Positions 24,368 through 37,654 are shown, numbered from the stretch's first letter. The stretch: 64,000 nt of DNA from Polytrichum commune (GCA_950295325.1 OX485803.1:5022001-5086000), one strand, 5' to 3'. Made by a program: numbers and translations. Notes: a model not told the origin generated them from the sequence alone.

Positions 24368-26335
24368 GAAAATTGGTAGTTATACACGCACAATATCAAT
24401 TGGTTGTGGGTCGATTTGATAAGGCCGATATACGTGGTCAAAATTCAGACCTCAAAGTCCCCAACACAAAGGCTGAAAGATTCAGTTATCTCTTGGGAGC
24501 AAGCACACTCAAATATATAGAGAAGTGCTTTGGTATACTAAAACCATAATTGTCTTGGTCAGTCGAGTAGAAGTAGTAGCAAAGTGTTGGATTTTTTTTC
24601 CATGGCGTGGTCTATTGTTGTGCCAGGTACTCAAATATAGAATATTAAGATGAGATATTCGAAACTTATCATTAAAAGTATTGCTCAAAAGGTAATGGCT
24701 AATTATGGTTTTGGATGTAGATTTCATGACCTTAAATATTTCGAAGTTGGATTTTTTCCCCCTCTTCATATTCCTTGAATTCATTATGAACTTGAGGGCA
24801 TCATTACAAAAAACTATAGAAAACAAATAAAAAATAATGTAATTTTATGATGTTTAAAAAAAATTTAATCCAATATGTGTTCAATATATCTACTTGCACA
24901 CTACTTGCACCGACTTCTAAAAATGTAGACTTTCCTTGAAATTATTTTTGGCAACATAAATTGCTTGACTTTGTAAATCATGTGTATTTCAAATGTTTAT
25001 GATTTTTTTTCCTTCACAAAATTCAAAGCTAGTATATATCATTTGAATCACTTTCACTTAAACCTATCCAAGGTAATGGAATTGTGTGCTTGACCACGGC
25101 TGCGCCCTCTTATTGTGAGCCATCCATGGCCTATTGGATTGATTACCCTTTCAGAAATCCCTAAACGGGTCAAACCATATCATTGTGACTGCATAAAAAT
25201 GAAACTAAATTTCTACCTTGCTTAAATACTTGGTTCCCAAGAGCCCACAATGCGCCAAGCTCATACCATTAATCATTGTTTCTTTGCTGCACCAATTTTC
25301 CTAAACAAGAGCTTCAATTAAGATAAATTAAATTATGCCAACACTCTAGCTTTACCTTGAAGTTGGGGTCCAATTCACCCTTGAATCTAGGATATAGTAG
25401 TTGGTCATTGCTAGCCTAATTCAGCATGTGTGCATGACCTAGGCCAACACAAAATGTATGCTAAGATGTTGCTAGGCCCAAACTAAAAGAGTCGGTAGGT
25501 CTAAACACCCGAGAGTACAATTGGTGATGTGAGTCACATATCAAACGCTACAACAATTAGGCTAAGTGATGTGTAAACCTTGACACACCCAAAATATTGG
25601 CAAAACTTTATTGAACTTAATACTAGCCCCATATAGTACCACGACTACCATCTGAGTAACGTAATGCTTGATGGGACAAGAGAGAGCCATTCTAGTGTAA
25701 TTGGTGGACACCATAAGAGATAAAATCACATCGACTAGTTGATGGGTAATTATCTCATATTGAGTTTGAATGCCATCTTTGGAAACATGTTTCGTTCAAA
25801 TTTTGCTTAAATTACCAAAGAGAATGGATGTGTACAATGGGTAGAAAAATGCATAGAAAAACTTGCCTCCTCTTCACATGCACTTTAGCAAACAACTTTC
25901 CTTCGGATTACGTTATTGATTCGACGTCACGATCTAAGTACCTTATGCCAAGAGTTAAAACCCTTGAGAAAGAAAGGGGTTAAGAGCCTACATGCTCACT
26001 AAATCTTGAGTCATATTCTAACAAAGTAGATTCGAGTGAGAATCATATAACATAAAACGAAACCACTTGATGGGATTTTCTTTTCGGGGTCGTTAGAAGA
26101 TGATTTATAACCCCTAATAAATAAGATACTACGCATACTAGGCTTTGCGTGTTAGATTGGTTGTGGTATTCATATCTTAGAGTACCAAGGGGAATATGAG
26201 AACGGGTAACCTAATTTGGTAATGTGCACACAATGAGTATGTCAATAACATTAACCAATAATGTTTAAACATTGTATCCATCTCCAAATTGGGTGTTTGA
26301 ATAAACATATGCAAGCATCATGCGGCACTAACTTC
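24368..26335. other. No gene seen; part of a dispersed repeat
   Basis: 24,560-24,810 resembles 35,690-35,870 (AAGTAGTAGCAAAGTGTT, CTCTATTGTTGTGC-type, ATTACTCAAAAGGTAATG). A 105-codon minus-strand frame at 24509-24826 lies within that repeat and is not supported. No other signal. Confidence 0.4.
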
Positions 26336-26338
26336 TTA

Positions 26339-26933
26339 GGGCCGCTTCACACTATGGCCAAAGGTCGAGAGGCTGTTGATTTCCACCAATCGGATTGCAA
26401 GAAACCAAGAATTTGGCCTCTGGATCCTTCACACTAGAGGTCAAAGTCCAAAGGCCGTCATAATTTAAACTACCTACATGACAATACTTTTTTACCAAGG
26501 CGACGAACTCTCAAAGGAAGTTTGGGTTACAGTGTAATGGAAACCCAAACTATGGTCGAGAGGCCGTCGATTTTTTTTTTCATAAAAATAAAATAAAAAA
26601 TTGACAAGATCTTGGTCGTTAGATTGGAGGGGTTATTTTGGACAAGGAATAAAGTGGGATGCTCCTTCTTCCTTTGGACTTTAGGCTTGGCCTTTGGAGG
26701 CTTCACACTATGGCTGTCCAAGTCGAGAGGCCATGGGAGTTCATGACCAAAGGCTCTTGGCTTGGACTCTGGGCTTGACCTTTCAGAAGCTTCACACTAT
26801 GCCTGGCTGAAGACTCCAATTCCTATTATCTTATTGGCTATGTATTTTCAGCCCATTGCGTTTGGACTCAACAACGTTTGGCCATTCAATCCTAGAACCT
26901 CTCAACTTGGACGGCCATAGTGTGAAGTGGCCC
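26339..26933. mobile_element. TTA-flanked MITE, GGGCC(A/G)CTTCACAC family, 595 bp
   Basis: Ends GGGCCGCTTCACACTATGGCC and GGCCATAGTGTGAAGTGGCCC (inverted), with TTA at 26336-26338 and 26934-26936: a PIF/Harbinger (Tourist-like) non-autonomous element. The interior contains AGGCTTCACACTATGG and similar sub-terminal copies, and about one and a half copies of the 81-bp unit that is expanded in the related 7.0-7.9 kb element. Confidence 0.8.
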
Positions 26934-26937
26934 TTAT

Positions 26938-27270
26938 GTGGAGGATACTAGGCCAAACATGTGGGATCCTTGGGGCAATTGGGCCAAGCCGGTTCTTGTG
27001 GCAATTGCATCAATGATTCTACAAGTCAAGTATCTCAAGGTGTGTCACGTGGCGCATGAGGTAGATAAGCATAAGCCAATATTGCTCTCTCCTTTTGAGC
27101 TTGCAAGGAGGTTGATGTCCAAAGCCCCAACCGATGGACGGGGCATGGTACCTACCAAATCAAACATCCCACAATGGCCGTTCCCTAGCATTGGAGTGAA
27201 ACCCAAATTTGGGGTGAATCCGAGTGCAAAGGTATCCTTGGGACATCCCTCTAAGAACGGTTCTAAGTAG
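26938..27270 (+). other. Orphan 110-codon open frame, unsupported
   Basis: Starts just after the 26.3-kb MITE (TTATGTGG). The translation has plausible composition (WGNWAKPVLVAIASMILQV, FELARRLMSKAPTDG, KPKFGVNPSAKVSLGHP) but I recognise no family, and no promoter or splice sites were found. The minus strand is also open here, which argues for chance. Confidence 0.2.
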
Positions 27271-27356
27271 ATATTTGGACCCACAAATGATACATGACCT
27301 CACAATGATATCGTTTGGTAAGCCCATGAAATCAATATTAGATTGCTAAGCTCGTG

Positions 27357-28645
27357 TACATGTGAAGGGGGGGGGGGGGATTTACACCTCCCCCTACGAG
27401 CTTTTCGAAGGAGGTAGATACGGGCAGGGGTAGTCCCCAGAAAGAAATTATCGAGATTTTTTGGACCCGACCGAAAACTTCTGTCCGTCCTGCTCGACAT
27501 CAAAAGAACCATTGCCCTTGCATTTTTGAAGGCCACTTATCCACAAATCCCATGTTGAGTGCACTTAACCTTCAAGGTCCAAAATCCTATTCCTATATAT
27601 ATATATATATATATATGTGCACTTCGACTTAGTAAAGAAGCAATTGAGTGGGATTCTATTCCGGAAAGTGTCAATAAAGCATGTAATTAAGTCGGAAGCC
27701 AAAAATATTACAAAAACCTCATTAGCATTGATGTTATAACTTTTTTGACTTACCATTTGAAAGGGTCTTTGTCATTCTAGAATGAAACTTAAATTAGTGT
27801 GCTGATTTAAGTATGTACATTTTATAGTAGTTTAGGTAATGCCTTCTACTTTCACAAGTATTCATACGCATTCAAACTAATTAAGCATGATTAAATGTAA
27901 TCAAGCCTAATTAGTATAATATGTAACCTGACTTGACTTAACCATGATATAAATTCAGAGATGAGAATGAGTTTGCTTAATTATACTCGTTTAGGCTTCA
28001 TTAAGATTAATTAGGTTTACTGTGCTTGCTTGCACTTAATCAGGCTAATTTAGCTCAAATGTGTATGAATACCTGTAGAAACTTAGGCCTTGCGCTCATT
28101 GACAGTTCATTAAGCTTGGTTACATTTAATCATGCTTAATTAGTTTGAAATGCGTATAAATACTTGTGAAGGTAGAAGGCATTACCTAAACTACTGTAAA
28201 ATATACAACACACTAAATAAGTTTCAATTTAGAATGACAAAGACCCCTTCAAATGGTAAGTCACAAAAGCTATAACATCAAGCTAATGAGGATTTTGTAA
28301 TGTTTTTGACTTCCTAGTTAACTACATGTTTTATTGACACTGTCACTTCCGGAATGAAATCCTAGTTGATTGTTTCTTTACTAAGTGGAAGTGCACATAC
28401 ATACATAGGATTGTGGACCTTGAAGGTGAAGTGCACTCAATATGGGATTTGTGGGATTTGTGGATACATGATATTCAAAAATGCAAGGGTAATGGTACTT
28501 TCGAAGTCGGGTGGGGTGGGCAGAAGTTTTCGATCTGGTCCCAAAAAATCTCGATTTCTTTACGGGGGCTGCCCTTGCACGTATCTACCTCCTGCGAAAA
28601 GCTCGTAGGGGGAGGATTAGCATCCCCCATGTGAAAGTGATAAGA
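27357..28645. mobile_element. Long foldback element, arms about 550 bp, loop about 190 bp
   Basis: Left arm 27,357-27,905 and right arm 28,097-28,645 are reverse complements at roughly 80-85 percent by eye. Paired anchors: CCTCCCCCTACGAGCTTTTC, CCCTTGCATTTTTGAA, GAGTGCACTT, ACCTTCAAGGTCCA, GGTAATGCCTTCTAC and AACTAATTAAGCATGATTAA. The loop has a smaller inner hairpin of the same AT-rich motif. A (TA)n tract (27,594-27,617) is in the left arm only. No coding content is seen. Confidence 0.75.
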
Positions 28646-29039
28646 GGTGTAGAATAATATAAAAATAGATTTCAACATGTATATCATAAATTTAATTAAA
28701 AATATCTTAAATGAAAAGAAGACTAAAATTCTAATATATAGCACAATCCAAGCATTTCAAAGTCAACAAAATTTAGTTCTGCAATGTGGACTTTTCATCC
28801 CCTTTAACTTAATCGGGATGCACTAACTTGGGTGTAGGGCAAGCCATAGTTGAATGTACCATACATTCAAATTTGGTTGGGCACATCCTCGTCTAGGTTC
28901 AAGTTCCATGTCAGCCATCTTAGAGGGGGTTCAACCAACAACACGATGACACGTGGCGCATTTATTTAAAAAAAGTTTTAAATATATAGAATTAACCCGC
29001 ACGTAGGTATTATGTACTGCCTGTGTAAAAACAGACCCA

Positions 29040-29320
29040 GCACACCTAGGTGGACGATCCACTGACTGTGCAACAAAAGCCCCGCGCAGCGTCCACGGGC
29101 CCGGGCGTCGGCCGCGGGTCACCCGGGATTTCCTCTGTCTCTGGCGTCTCCGGTTTTCCTTCTAACTTCCTCTTTATTCCTTTCACGCTTTGGTTGTCGC
29201 TTGGCGTGTCCTCAAAGCTCCGGTTTACTCCCTCCATAGCTTCAACGAAACTCTTCTCGCCCCTGCATATCTCGCTTGCTAAGCTCCAGGACATCGTCAT
29301 CAGAAATTCACCCTCGAGCT
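29040..29320 (+). promoter_or_regulatory. Probable promoter and leader start of the START-domain gene
   Basis: A sharp change from AT-rich DNA (TTAAATATATAGAATTAA near 28,976) to a GC- and CpG-rich stretch at 29,075-29,130, followed by a pyrimidine-rich tract (CTCTGTCTCTGGCGTCTCC, then TTCCTCTTTATTCC). This is the usual look of a plant core promoter and 5' leader pointing right. No gene lies between here and the START exons, so it is assigned to that gene. The transcription start is not defined. Confidence 0.45.
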
Positions 29321-29325
29321 TGCGT

Positions 29326-30370
29326 TTCTGTGAAGAAATTGAGCTCTGTGACAGCGGCTGGCGGGCGAGTGTTTGAGGGCTTTGATGGAGTTCGTCACGT
29401 GAGCAGCAGTGGTCGGTGGTCCCACAATCGTAACCAACTGACTGGATCAGGTATTGTTTCTAAGACAATTCGGGTTGGATTCTGTTGCGCCGGCCGGTCC
29501 GGTAGAACTGCAATGCTTGGAGCGAGCGATCCTGTTTGTATGTGCGACTTTATGAGGAGGCGGAGTGTGAGTAGGACTTAGCTGTTATTATATAGATTTT
29601 TTAAGGTTCGATAGAAATCTGCGTTTCTGTGAAGAAATTGAGCCCTGAGGGAGCGGCTATCGAGTGTTTGAGGCTTTGATGGAGCTCCTCACGTAAGCAG
29701 CTTGTGGTCGGTGGTCTCACAGTCGCAGCTGGATCAGGTGGTGTTCTTGAGACAATTCGGGGTCTGGAGTGTGTTGGGCGAAGAATTTCTTTCGCTTAGG
29801 TGTTCCGATAGACTCGCAAATAATTACAGCGAGCGATCCCGTATGGAAGTGCGAGTTTATGAGGAGGCAGAGTTTGTAGGACTAGCTCTTTTTGTGATGT
29901 TCAGTAGAAATCCGTGGTGGAGTGGTTGAAACTTCTTGCTGCGGCAGCAGTTTGGATTGCTGCAGTGGTCACGATGAAGTGAATGATTCTCATGGTGAAG
30001 TATTGGAGTGCATTTCAAGAACTGAGATGTCTGTTCGTTACGAAGTTCCTAGTAGCTGGATCAGGTAGTATTCTTGAGGCAATTCGGGGTGGATTTTCTT
30101 GGACGAGGAATGTCTGTTGCGTAGGTGTTCCGACAGACTTGCAACGCGAAGAGCGAGCGATTTTGTATGGAAGTGCGAGTTTATGGGCAAGCAGAGTTTG
30201 AGTAGGACTAGCTGCTTTCTTGATGTTCAGTACAATTCTGTAGTGGAGTGGTTGAGACTTCTAGTTGTGACAGGAGTTTGGATTGTCGCAGTGTTCACGA
30301 TGAAGTGAACGATTCTCATTGTGGAGTTTTGGAATGCATTTCGAGAAACGAGACAGTTGTTTGCAACGAA
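29326..30370 (+). repeat. Imperfect tandem triplication in the START-gene leader
   Basis: Three related units start near 29,326, 29,611 and 30,046. Units 1 and 2 share GCGTTTCTGTGAAGAAATTG and the GTTTGAGG-TTTGATGGAG block. All three share CTGGATCAGGT, ACAATTCGGG (or GCAATTCGGG) and GAGCGAGCGAT. Units 2 and 3 also share the long GTGGAGTGGTTGA...CACGATGAAGTGAA segment. Each unit carries CTGGATCAG before GT, a plausible splice donor. Reading frames here are short and not conserved between units, so it is read as non-coding leader or intron. Confidence 0.6.
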
Positions 30371-31349
30371 GTCCCTGACTTTTCTGTACTCCACTCCTGC
30401 ACAATGCTGCAGTAGAGCTTGAGATTGTGGTACAATCGCTTATTTGAGCACGTGAAGAGGACTTGCTAGACTGGTCCTGCTATAGAGCGAGGTGAAGAGC
30501 ACGGTGAATGGCACGGGGAATGGCTTGTGAAATGTTGAATTGAAGTGGTCACTAGAGTGTTCAAGCGGCCACTGTAATATTAGTCCTGTCTCGCGCACCT
30601 TTTTCGTTGTCTTACGATCATTTGGCTAGTTCGTTAGTTTCTGATTGCTAGCCAAGACGAAATTGAAAGTACTTCAAAGCTCGACACATAGAAAATCTGT
30701 AAACACTTGATCGAATGTCGCAATTCCGAGATAGGTCTCACGCCATTGTTTTTGTAGTTCTGAGTCTTCGTGCGATAAGAACAAGAGGTGTGATAACCTG
30801 AGCGAGTGCTGAAAAGTTGATTGAGTGCTTTTAGCAAACTGCTCAAAATAAACCTGCTATCAACACTTCACTAACTGTTACTGCTGCTTTAACACTGATC
30901 TGCTCGATGTTCAGGCTAGCACCTCAATTGAGGTAATTTGGCAAACATTCACAGGACCTCAAGTAGTTGTTGGAGGATAGAATGCCTTTGAATGAAGTGC
31001 AGGGGTTGAATGCCATTTCTTAGCTACAAGACACCGTTCCTACTGTGAATGTGCAATGTAGTGTGTAATTAGATACGAAAAGTGGACTTTATAGTAATTC
31101 TATTAGAGTTGTTCGTTTGGAGCAAGAAAGTCTTAATGCAAAGTGGTTTGTTGCATTGCAGGAGTAAATAGCAATACTCGGCTTCTACACGCCAATCGCA
31201 TGACAAGTTTGGGCGCATTTCCTTTAGTCACTTACGGTTTTAGGAAAATTATCACCACTAGTTAGTCCTTCAAACTTGAGAAAACTGAAACTGAGCAGGA
31301 CTGTCACAAAAGGGATTATTACAGATTGAAACTGTTCAACGCTCTCTAG

Positions 31350-33586
31350 ATGGAGTATAAGTTGGTCGGAGAAGGAGAGTCGTTGCGGAGGTATGTTACT
31401 CACGCCAGCGAGACAGCCATTCAAGATCTGCTTGCGGCATCTCGACCGGAGCTCCAAGATGGTTGGAGACTGCATAGAATAAAACGAGGAGTAGAAATAT
31501 GCCGGAAGAAGCACGGCAAGGTGAAAGTAGTGCGAGGGCAATGTTATGTTGATGTTTCTGCATCGGATTTCCAATCACTTACGAGTGTAGTTGGAACTTG
31601 CAAGGTGAGGATTCGTTTGTCGTTTTAAGGAACCACGGGTAGCAACTCTTCTTTCTGAAACAGTTCCTAATATGCCCTTGTAGTGCATCTAAGAAATTTT
31701 GATTTGTTAGGGCGTCCCCAGCAGCCTCGCCATAGGGCATGCCAACGCCAAAAATGGGGCATCCCGGGTTCTTAGGTGGCGGTACCGGCATAAATTGATC
31801 CCCACCAATGTCCGGTCCGGCATAATTTAGAAGCGGCCCGGGTATAGTAAAGGCCTTCCAACGCCATAAATGGTTCATATGGCGGCCCTCCTCCGGCCCG
31901 CCAAGAGATTACTTTAATATCAGATACTCCGATATCCTACTTTATCCCATGTCAGATAATAGGTGTCGTTGTCTTATTGATTGCTTCCTAATTATACCGG
32001 GGGTATGCCTAGGCTTTGGTGGGCTCTGACTCAAGATGAGCGGCCCCGCCCAAGATGGAGGGCTCCCCAAACACCCTAAACACCATATAATATATTATTT
32101 TTGGCGGGTTGCTTACTATCTCTCCTGGGGATGCCCTTAGTATGTAAAGACTTGCAACTTATTTAGAAAGTGGACACTCAGAGGAATCTAATGACTTCAG
32201 AAGTGTCTAAATTAGAAAAGATTGGACCTCCAAAATTTATTTGAGAACCTATAATAAGCAAAATTTCTTGTACAGGGGTTACCGTCAAGACTCTAGACCC
32301 TTTCCAGAAAATTTATCATGAGAAAGTTCGTTATAATATCTTATAATACGAGAATATTCTTCTTTCCATATTCTTCTTTTGAGATTACGAATAATTCTGT
32401 CATATGGATTACTTCTTAATAGTAGACATACTGTAATTCAATATGTGAGTGATTATGAAAATGATTATATGAGGATCTGAAGACTCTCTGAACGAATCCC
32501 CTGTTGTTTGCAGCGATGGGATCCACACTTTGTGGAGGGACACTATCTTCTGAGTATTAACGACAACCTAGACATCTTGAGACTTGTATTCAGTGGTGGA
32601 GCAGGGCCACTATTCAGAAACAGGGAGTTCATTGTCTATGAAAGACGAGAGACTATGGATGATGGAACTCAGGTAGGTTGGTTTCTACTTCTCCAGGATA
32701 ACACATTCTCTTCCTGGACCTATTCTTGTGCCTTGTTAGCTTCCGCAGGCATTAATTTGTGAGATATAAACAGGCTGTGAAGTGGGGTATACGAAAAGAC
32801 TGACCCCCCCCCCCCCACAATAATTTAATACAATGCCTTCACGAGTAGTGTTTAAGATGTTGGCGTGGCATGTATGTTAATGACCCTCGTTGGTAGAGAA
32901 TGGCAGGGAGTTTAAAAGCTACCTGTTAATGACATTCATAGTTAATAGTCATGACATTATTGGAGTCGATTCCGCCTACTGAAGAATGCACCTACTTATT
33001 CTCATCAACCAGCTGGTGGTGTTCTTTTGTGGTCACCTGCAGGTAGTAGTTGTGGCATCGCTACCTAAGGAATTGGCTGACATTGTTCATCCTGAAGAGG
33101 GAAGGCACGTGCGCGGCTATCTGTTGCAGTCAGGATGGGTGATTGAGCAAGTTGAAGACGATTCCGATTCTTGTTTGGTAACTTATGTCTCACAGGTACT
33201 TGCTTTCTGCACTGTGAAATGCAGTTTATTGTTAAAACCTAATTATGGACCACTGAATGAGATTTTACATTTTACATTTTAAAATCAGTTTGAATCACCC
33301 TGTATTCCACCATCTTAATGAACGAACAGAGGACTGCTCTACAACTGTTTCTGTAAGGGTGTACTAGGGGTTGATAACAGGACATCCAAATGGAAAATGT
33401 CAAAGTCATGTACTGCTCTTTCATCCGCAGTTCGGTCAGTAACAACAGCTTTTACTCAGCTCGTGTTCATTCTTTATGCAGGTTGACCCTGGTGGGTGGA
33501 TACCTAAATGGTTGGTAAACATTCTCAGCGTGAGGCTAGTGCTGGTAATTGATGATTTGTACAAGATTGCTCAAAGTCTTCGATGA
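31350..33586 (+). CDS. START-domain lipid-binding protein, four coding exons (5' end uncertain)
   Basis: START domains are hydrophobic-cavity folds that bind or move a lipid or sterol; the ligand here is unknown. Exons 31350-31604, 32514-32672, 33043-33195 and 33482-33586 all join in phase 0 at GT/AG sites and give 223 residues, the size of a bare START domain. Visible family marks are a GWRLHRIKRGVEI start, a KRWDPHF block across the exon 1/2 join, NREFIVYERR, the VVVVASLP strand, HVRGYLLQSGW, and a closing YVSQVDPGGWIPKW helix. There is no signal peptide or clear membrane span. The ATG at 31350 sits directly after a CTCTCTAG acceptor-like string, so a coding or leader exon may lie upstream in the repeated 29.2-31.2 kb leader. 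Intron 1 holds a TTA-flanked MITE and intron 2 a 13-C run. The START call is firm; the N-terminus is not. Confidence 0.85.
31710..32136. mobile_element. TTA-flanked MITE (PIF/Harbinger, Tourist type) in START intron 1
   Basis: Terminal inverted repeats GGGCGTCCCCAG and CTGGGGATGCCC, flanked by TTA on both sides (31707-31709 and 32137-32139). TTA duplications and G-rich ends are the PIF/Harbinger signature. The interior is GC-rich (CGGCCC/GGGCCG blocks), unlike the surrounding intron, and has no transposase. It differs in sequence from the GGGCCACTTCACAC family elsewhere in the window. Confidence 0.75.
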
Positions 33587-36500
33587 TGCCACCAGGATGT
33601 CACTTCCTTCCAATCCTCTGTATATGTACTCACAACACACTTACCTACCAGAGTTGTACAGTCCTATTGACAGGCTCCACAACCGACAGGATCACGTTCT
33701 CTGACATTAGAGACGAGTATAGGAAGCTGAATCAGCAGCTTGTAGAGTGCTCGTTGGAAGGGCCATGGGCAAACGACATGCAATGTATCTCGTACTCGAG
33801 AATTTTCAGCCTCACTCCTTGTGATCAGATGCTGAGATTGTCCATCTGTATATATATTAAATCAAAGACTTGTACAACAATTCGCAGTCCTTTATTGTGA
33901 CTTCAACAGACTCTAACTCGCATCTCTCTGGCCGGCTTCAAACAGGTGCATGCATACATGGCTCTTATTGATCTCAAGAAGATCCTCATTTGCAAGCATT
34001 ACATGTTCGATCTCATATATGATTCGGGGTCTTGTAAATCCAAATTTTACCTCTTCACCTTTAAAATCAGATCGATAAGAAGCTAGCTAGCTATTTACAG
34101 CATGTAAAAATGCTGGAAATCTGCCCATTTTTGTTATCATCGTATTAGGGTTCTTGCAAAATCATGTCACCTCTTGCTACACTGATTATCCGAATCTGTG
34201 AGGGAGGGCTAACAATGAGTGCAGGAAATTATTGAAGGTGGTACTTAATCTCTGTACGCTATGTAATTAGTGCCACCAAAAGATCTATTGAACATATCTA
34301 TTGAACATACTATTCATAGTAGCACTATTCACTAAAAGTTTCAGAACTATTCATTTTGGCACTATTCATTGACAAGCATTAAGTGAAATTTTTGTACTTT
34401 CACTAAGACCCCATTACATAGTGATTCAAAACATGTTAAATTCCAATATAAGGGTCTTTCAAATAGGATAATTACATAACATTATAGTTTCTTTCCTCAT
34501 GAAGTGAGAATATTTTCTATTCTAACTATAACACCTAAGAGGTGATTAATGAAGACATATTTAGATAATGCGACATACATGATTTTACTCAGAAGAGTGA
34601 TCTCTCACTAATAACTTGTTTTAAATAATTGTATATTTAATAGATTGATTATGAAAATAAAGAGAACACTAATATAGGATCCATTATGCACATCATCAAA
34701 GTAAGGTGCTAGACCTAAAACGTAAAGAACTTAAGAGTGGTCAAACATTATTGCTTGTAAATTGAAATTTATAAAAGAATTGTAAATGAAATTATGAATC
34801 AGAAAAGTAGCCCAAAATGTTTTTTGATGAATTTTTATTTGATTTGAGTTGCACATTATTATACGTTTTCTAGCTAGTAAATCTTATTTATTAACAAAAT
34901 TTACTCTTAAATGTTATTTAGAATAAAATTGTGGTAATCTGTGCATTTATCTGCCGATTGATGGATTGAAAGTCAGTAAATTGGAAGTGTGATTATTGAG
35001 ACTCATAATTATTCCAACTGAATCCATTATCTAGTTCTTAATCAAATATAAACTGCACTAAATAGGATATTTAGTGTTTGATTATATTTAATGTTGTTAC
35101 CACCCTACCTGCTCAACACTAATTTTCAATTCTTTCATAATTAGTGTTAGAAGATTTGCTAGAAGAGATGTTGGAATTCTCCTTTTATCATTGTTATTAT
35201 TTTTCATATCCTTACTAACATTGAATTCAAACATGTAACTTCCACATATTACCGTAGTTGATGTTTGGTGTATGTGTTCGTATTTAGTGTATCAAACACG
35301 AAATATCCTATTTAGTGTAGTTGGATAAGAAAAATAAAACATACTAATTTGTGTTACAAAAAGTTTTTGCCAATTGAATTCGTTATTGTAACAATTTTTT
35401 TTTCCAATAATACAAAACATGGTGATGATGTAGAAAATAACTTACAAGAAATTTTTAGCTATTTTCATATAAGATTTAATGTATTAAATTATTTGACCAA
35501 TAATGGTTTAATGTATGTATTATAGAGAAGGTTTACAATGCAATTCATCCAACATTCTTTTTGCATTAGGGGAGAATGCTCTAAATAAATAAATAAAATG
35601 CTCAAATAATACTCAAATAAAATGCTCAAATAAAATGTTCAAAAATGCTCTAGTATATTAGAATCATGATATTTTTGGTCAAAGGCCTAAAAGTAGTAGC
35701 AAAGTGTTATTTAAATTGGAGTTTTTCCCACGGCGCCCTCTATTGTTGTGCTAGTACTCAAATGTAGAATTTCAAGTTGAGATCTTCAAAATTTATCATT
35801 AAAAATATTACTCAAAAGGTAATGAACTTGGTTTTTCATTATAAACTTAAGGGCACCATTAAATCTTTTTGTGGAGGTGTGTTGCATGCATGGATGTCAA
35901 GTAAAGCCTGGTTCCTTGTCCAAACGAGCACCTGGACAAAAGCTTATCAAAGATCATTGGCTGAAATAACAACTTTAACCAATGCATTGTTCAGATGTAG
36001 GGTTTTGTCCACTTTGTCAACTTGCCATGTCACCAACCAATGTGGCCACCTCATTGGACAAGATGGAAAAGTGTTGGGTCTTGCATGGGAGGGGGGGGGG
36101 GGGGGTTCGAAACTTCTCTGGTGGACGAACACTCGTGCTTGTTCGATTAGGGTTGGTAGGGTTTCCAACAGGTTTGAAGCTGAATATGATGAATTGCATG
36201 ACACACACGATGGCATGATGATGTGGAAGCATTTTGGAGGATAAAAGATTGTCTAGGGTGTCACTATTCACACTTGGTCCGGGCACTTGTCTAAACCGGG
36301 CCTAAGTGTCCACTTTATTGTGGAGGTCCCATGTCTTTTGTGTCCCTAGGGGGTGCACCTTTCATACCATGTATGAGTGTATGTGAGTGCACAAAAGGGG
36401 TATTAATTTGAACTTTGCTGTACTACGTATACATATGCTACACATATTGTGACTCATAATTATGTACATGTATGAAGGACCTCTAGAAAATCTACAACAT

Positions 36501-37654
36501 TTGTATTTGTATGGTAGCGTCACTAGACTTTACGAAATAAGAATTAATATCAGATGAGACTAGGATGAATAATTTTCTCATTCCCATATGTCATCCATGC
36601 ATGTATGGAAGATGTAGTACTAGGGTTTTGGAAGAGGTCATTGAACTGAGAACGAGGCCACTTCTTGCTTAGGGTTGCAAGAGGAACGGGTCGCATTTCT
36701 TTGTGAAGGTTGATCAAAGGGGATGCGGATGGTAATTATAGGTGGTTATACATATGATAGAGGTTGATTGTTATTCAAAAGTATACTTGTATACTTATGT
36801 TAATGACTATATGTGAATGTAGTTTTATATTTTCTTCTGCATACATCATGTTGTCACTTGTATTCTTATCATAAAGATTGTACATATATTGCAACATATC
36901 CCCCATGTTCTTAAGGATAATATGTTATGGTTGGGAAGGGAAATTTTGTGGTCCTAAGCCCTTCATGGACCTAGACCATGAATTGTGAGTAACATTGGTG
37001 TTGTTGGGCCCTTTGAAATTGTGCAGAATGTCCCTCCACATCATAATCATACTACAAATTTTGTTGGTTCCAAGTGAGCCTCAATATGAAACTTGCTCTT
37101 TGCCGGTCACATCGGCAACTATGTTGGTTTATAATGGCCCTAAGGTCAGCATACGTCGGTAACATTGACATGCAACTACAAAATCATTGCATTAGGTTCA
37201 AGAATGACAACATAATTTTGGGTGTCTAGGTTGCCTTTCAATTGCTTGGAAAGTGAACTTGATGACACCCAAGAACAATAATGTAATAGTTGCCGTTGGG
37301 AGCAACCCCAAAGAGACCAAGGCATGGAAGGGGGGCTTGGATCCATCACATGACATCAATGTGCGACCCATTAACATACATACAAATGGCATACAAGCAC
37401 ATGTGTCCATACCATAGTACCATTGGAACAAGAATGGCTTCATTCGTATAGATTACAACACCATGTTCTAGAAAGCCCCAGAGTTGGGTATTACATGACC
37501 ACTTTATCCTCCTGGCTTAACATTACTCAGCACTTGGCGCACTTGTTATGTGGGCCCTTAGAATATAATAGTGGGATGCTCGAAAAGTTGTGCAAGGAGA
37601 CTCAGATTCAGATTGAGCTGCCAACATCCCATTGATGAATTTTTTGAGGGCCCA
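33587..37654. other. Intergenic region between START gene and MRL1, without a supported gene
   Basis: Holds the START 3' UTR (to about 33,950), an AT-rich stretch, a TA-type MITE, a repeat shared with 24.56 kb, a 15-G run at 36,091, and chance frames of up to 155 codons whose translations show no domain. Confidence 0.4.
35056..35317. mobile_element. TA-type MITE, diverged copy
   Basis: Left CACTAAATAGGATATTTAGT then GTTTGATTATATTTAATG; right CGTATTTAGTGTATCAAACA then CGAAATATCCTATTTAGTG followed by TA. The inverted arms pair over about 40 bp. No coding content. Confidence 0.6.

Noticed and set aside
35777-36244. 155-codon frame as a gene
   Set aside because: Crosses a 15-G run (Gly run in translation), overlaps a dispersed repeat, and shows no domain.
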